Part shown: positions 6,133 through 8,205 of the stretch, piece by piece | Layout of the letters: the number at the start of each line of letters is the position of its first letter | Position numbering within the stretch: position 1 is the stretch's first letter | The notes under the pieces: generated by a model | The model's input: only the letters and a program-made list of their open reading frames with translations | The model's database searches: none | What the model was told of the DNA's origin: nothing | Assembly (NCBI GenBank): GCA_024638525.1 | Contig: JAHEKB010000088.1 | Coordinates: 1-8,205, forward strand | DNA: 8,205 nucleotides | DNA from: Bacteroidota bacterium | GTDB lineage: Bacteria > Bacteroidota > Bacteroidia > NS11-12g > UBA9320 | Direction: 5' to 3' | Translations under genes and position numbers: made by a program

Positions 6133-7653
6133 TCATTTAAACTCACTTTTCTTAGGTCGCTCAGATGAACGCCAAGCAAAGCCTGCCAAGCGACTCTTGC
6201 TTGTGGGAAATTTCTCCAATGGATAAAAAGTGGCTTTGGGCTGACTTAAAAAGTGGATGTTGTCTACCTTAGATGAGCTGTCCATATATAGCACCATATT
6301 GCCACAAACAATATCATTAACTCCAGAATAATTAGCGCTGCTGTCATCCAAAGCGTAGTAGACGCTCTGCCCATTTCCATCAACCAATATTCGATCCATC
6401 TTACCTCCTATTAATAGTGCATTGATCGTTTTCCCTTTTACCTGATTATATTTTGCATTGATGTCTTTTTCAATCATGAAGCCATTGTTAAATGCCTTCA
6501 TTGATTTGAAACCATCCCCACCCCTGAGAACCACGATGGTATCTCCAGTAATTTGACTGCTGTCATTCCAAAGTATTGGGTCGCTGTAGAACCTTATGGT
6601 ACTGTCTGTGAAATTATAGCTCATGGAATCTGATTTGGCCTGCAGATCAGTCTTGAAAACACGAACGGCATGAAAAGCTTCCAAATGTCTTCCGATGGTG
6701 TCGGTTTGATCAATCATGCTGTCTGACTTTAAATAGAGCGCATCGCCATCCAAGAATTTTACTGCTATTGGACTGCCAGTAATCAAGGTTTTTTTCTCAA
6801 ATCGCCAGTACTGGCCGTATTCGCCAAATATTTCTACGTCTTCTATGGTGTCGCTCAACCATATATTTCTAAAGGCCTCGCCATAGCCGGAATTCCGGTC
6901 GTACAACATGCTGTCTGCTTGCAGTTTGTTCTCCTTTCCCTCTATATAAGCTCCTTTAGAGAATTGGGATTTATTGCTTTCCGTATTATACCAACCGTAG
7001 TTGCAGAATATGGTATTCTCCTCGCTGAAGATGTAAGTGGGGCCATGAAAATAGGCCATTTTGCTAGCTGTGTTATAGATCAGCGTATCAGACTGCATTT
7101 CATACTCAGGGTTTATTAATCTCACGTTTTTTCTGAAATGAAATTCCTTAGAGCGAGAGTAATACGTACCTATTGCTGAAGATAGCTTATCCTCTTCATT
7201 CTCGATATTTCCTCCATTTGTGTAGTAGGCAGACTTATTGTTCAGATCATATTCCAGTTCCTGAGTACGGAGAACCATTTTATTGTCTGTAAGAAATACA
7301 TCCTCTTTAACCTTGGCAAGGCGTTGGTCACCATTGTACTCCAGATAATTACCTCTTAGATCAAATGAATCTTTCTGTCTGATATAAATGTTTCCAAACG
7401 CTTCTATTCGATTGATTTCTTCATAGAACCAGGCACTATCGCAGTCCATATAAACCTGATCCTGTTTGAATTTCACATTACCGATACAGCGCTGATACTT
7501 GCCTATAGATGCATCATAAACCAATTCCTCAGCGCCTAAGATCTCAATTTGTGATTGACCAAAGCCGGACAATGGCAACAAAAGAATTAGATATGTGAGA
7601 ACCCTAAACAAGCTGCAAAAATATTTTGATTGTTTGTGTTTACTTTGTTTCAA
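6133..7653 (-). CDS. OstA-like (LptA/LptD N-terminal-like) LPS transport-type protein
   Basis: A 506-residue exported protein of the OstA_2 type found in Bacteroidota, related to LptA and to the periplasmic part of LptD. Such proteins are thought to form a beta-jellyroll channel that helps carry lipopolysaccharide across the periplasm. Residues 11-32 make a signal peptide with likely cleavage near GFG/QSQ. The N-terminal stretch IEILGAEELVYDASIGKYQR (36-55) followed by GNVKFKQDQVYMDCDSAWFY (58-77) is the OstA core: a gene-product pattern of GNV then DCDSAWFY. The mature part repeats a motif of the type xADSMxYD about every 29-30 residues to about residue 375. It ends with GFAWRSSERP (491-500). 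No transmembrane barrel is present, so it is not a full LptD. No ATG precedes residue 69; the TTG at 7653 is used here, and a TTG at 7611 would give a shorter but complete signal peptide. It is divergent from tilS and lies just upstream of the desaturase. Confidence 0.85.
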   Translation of the reverse strand: MKQSKHKQSKYFCSLFRVLTYLILLLPLSGFGQSQIEILGAEELVYDASIGKYQRCIGNVKFKQDQVYMDCDSAWFYEEINRIEAFGNIYIRQKDSFDLRGNYLEYNGDQRLAKVKEDVFLTDNKMVLRTQELEYDLNNKSAYYTNGGNIENEEDKLSSAIGTYYSRSKEFHFRKNVRLINPEYEMQSDTLIYNTASKMAYFHGPTYIFSEENTIFCNYGWYNTESNKSQFSKGAYIEGKENKLQADSMLYDRNSGYGEAFRNIWLSDTIEDVEIFGEYGQYWRFEKKTLITGSPIAVKFLDGDALYLKSDSMIDQTDTIGRHLEAFHAVRVFKTDLQAKSDSMSYNFTDSTIRFYSDPILWNDSSQITGDTIVVLRGGDGFKSMKAFNNGFMIEKDINAKYNQVKGKTINALLIGGKMDRILVDGNGQSVYYALDDSSANYSGVNDIVCGNMVLYMDSSSKVDNIHFLSQPKATFYPLEKFPTSKSRLAGFAWRSSERPKKSEFK

Positions 7654-7661
7654 AGGAAAAG

Positions 7662-8205
7662 GTGCTCAACAAATTACAAGAATTCAACGAGTTACATCAA
7701 CTTTTCGATGAAAAGGACCTCTTGGCCGTAGCTTGTAGTGGAGGATTGGACTCTACCGTCATGTGTTTCATTTTAGAGCAAATGCAAAGACCTTTTGTTC
7801 TCGTTCACTGCAATTTCCAATTAAGAGGTGAAGAAAGTCAAGAAGATCAAGACTATGTGGAGGAGCTGTCATCTGAACTGAAGTATTGTCAGGCTATTTA
7901 CAGTAAATCGTTTGAAACAGAGGAGTATGCTGGGAGTCGTGGTATTGGAATTCAAGAAGCTGCTCGGGATTTGCGCTACAGCTATTTTGATGAATTATTC
8001 ACTGCAAAAGCCTTTCACAAGCTAATCACTGCGCACCACCAGGATGACAACTTGGAGACTTTCTTGATTAATCTTTACAGAGGATCAGGCTTGACCGGGA
8101 TTGGTGGAATTCCACCTCGACGAGATTATATCATTCGTCCACTCTTGGCCTATTCGCGCGAGGAGATAAAGCTCTACGCAGCCATGAACCAAATCAAGCA
8201 CCGCG
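7662..8205 (+). CDS. tilS: tRNA(Ile)-lysidine synthetase, N-terminal part (3' end outside window)
   Basis: Cytosolic enzyme that uses ATP and lysine to convert C34 of the CAU anticodon of a minor isoleucine tRNA to lysidine, switching it to read AUA. It is essential in most bacteria. The frame is open from 7662 to the window edge, giving 181 codons of roughly 430 expected. Visible family marks are the PP-loop SGGLDST (residues 26-32), HCNFQLRGEES (50-60), the GIQEAARDLRYSYF block, ITAHHQDDNLETFLINLYRG and the GLTGIGGIPP stretch, then RPLL with SREEI. The C-terminal tRNA-binding domains are outside the window. I chose GTG at 7662 because it gives the usual short lead of about 25 residues before the PP-loop and follows AAAGGAAAAG, a possible ribosome site. 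The nearest in-frame ATG lies after the PP-loop, so it cannot be the start. It diverges from the OstA-like gene with only eight bases between the two proposed start codons. Confidence 0.95.
   Translation, partial: MLNKLQEFNELHQLFDEKDLLAVACSGGLDSTVMCFILEQMQRPFVLVHCNFQLRGEESQEDQDYVEELSSELKYCQAIYSKSFETEEYAGSRGIGIQEAARDLRYSYFDELFTAKAFHKLITAHHQDDNLETFLINLYRGSGLTGIGGIPPRRDYIIRPLLAYSREEIKLYAAMNQIKHR

Noticed and set aside
5010..6179. Alkane hydroxylase or carotenoid enzyme instead of acyl desaturase
   Set aside because: The HNKLHH box and especially QIEHH third box fit linoleoyl-CoA/front-end desaturases better than alkane or carotene hydroxylases.
6919..7119. Short plus-strand open frame, along with others at 332-517, 892-1074, 1553-1735, 2216-2428, 2583-2792, 3620-3832, 4067-4249, 4681-4881 and 5645-5842
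   Set aside because: All sit opposite or out of frame within well-supported genes and show no motif, signal peptide or ribosome site.
7640..7647. Promoter -7 element TTACTTTG for tilS
   Set aside because: It differs from TAnnTTTG at the second base and has no TTTG element 19-21 bases upstream, so it was not listed as a feature.
6133..7653. Full-length LptD outer-membrane barrel
   Set aside because: The protein has only the OstA/LptA-like periplasmic repeats and stops at 506 residues without a C-terminal barrel region.
1..8205. tRNA or rRNA genes, riboswitches, CRISPR arrays, insertion sequences, phage genes or a defence system
   Set aside because: Searched by eye on both strands; coding density is almost complete and no repeat arrays, terminal inverted repeats with target duplications, or structured RNA motifs were found.

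Overview
The window reads as ordinary chromosomal housekeeping and cell-envelope DNA from a member of the Bacteroidota, most likely a Flavobacteriales or Cytophagales relative. The pointers are a large OstA-like protein of the type found in that phylum, a NagZ-type glycosidase fused to a beta-lactamase-like domain, a solitary BioY, scarce Shine-Dalgarno sequences, and two copies of the Bacteroidota -7 promoter motif TAnnTTTG. The family assignments come from motifs recognised by eye. The exact lineage is a guess.

Layout. At the left edge the 3' two-thirds of pgk (phosphoglycerate kinase) runs rightward and ends at 710. It meets a leftward block of five genes tail to tail, with a 30-base overlap of the coding ends. 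Read in their own direction, right to left, the five are: a long OstA-like LPS-transport-type protein (7653-6133), a membrane fatty acid desaturase (about 6110-5010), an exported GH3 beta-N-acetylhexosaminidase fused to a serine beta-lactamase-like domain (4893-1996), a DUF4197 lipoprotein (1950-1210), and the biotin transporter substrate-binding protein BioY (1232-681). At the right edge tilS (tRNA-Ile lysidine synthetase) starts at 7662, divergent from the OstA-like gene, and runs off the window.

How the genes fit together. Three leftward genes concern the envelope: LPS export, acyl-chain desaturation, and murein turnover or recycling. The DUF4197 lipoprotein is probably envelope-located but of unknown role. 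BioY would supply biotin, the cofactor of acetyl-CoA carboxylase and so of fatty acid synthesis, but that link to the desaturase is only inferred. Spacing suggests two or three transcripts. OstA-like and desaturase are tightly packed, a 116-base gap precedes the GH3 gene, and a candidate promoter lies just upstream of the DUF4197-bioY pair, whose coding regions overlap by 23 bases.

No RNA gene, mobile element, CRISPR array or phage-like gene was seen, and no gene-free stretch exceeds about 120 bases. I do not see a new defence or mobile system. The points most worth a second look are the very regular 29-30 residue repeat in the OstA-like protein, the GH3/beta-lactamase-like fusion, and the compact divergent junction at 7653-7662 where neither gene has an ATG start.
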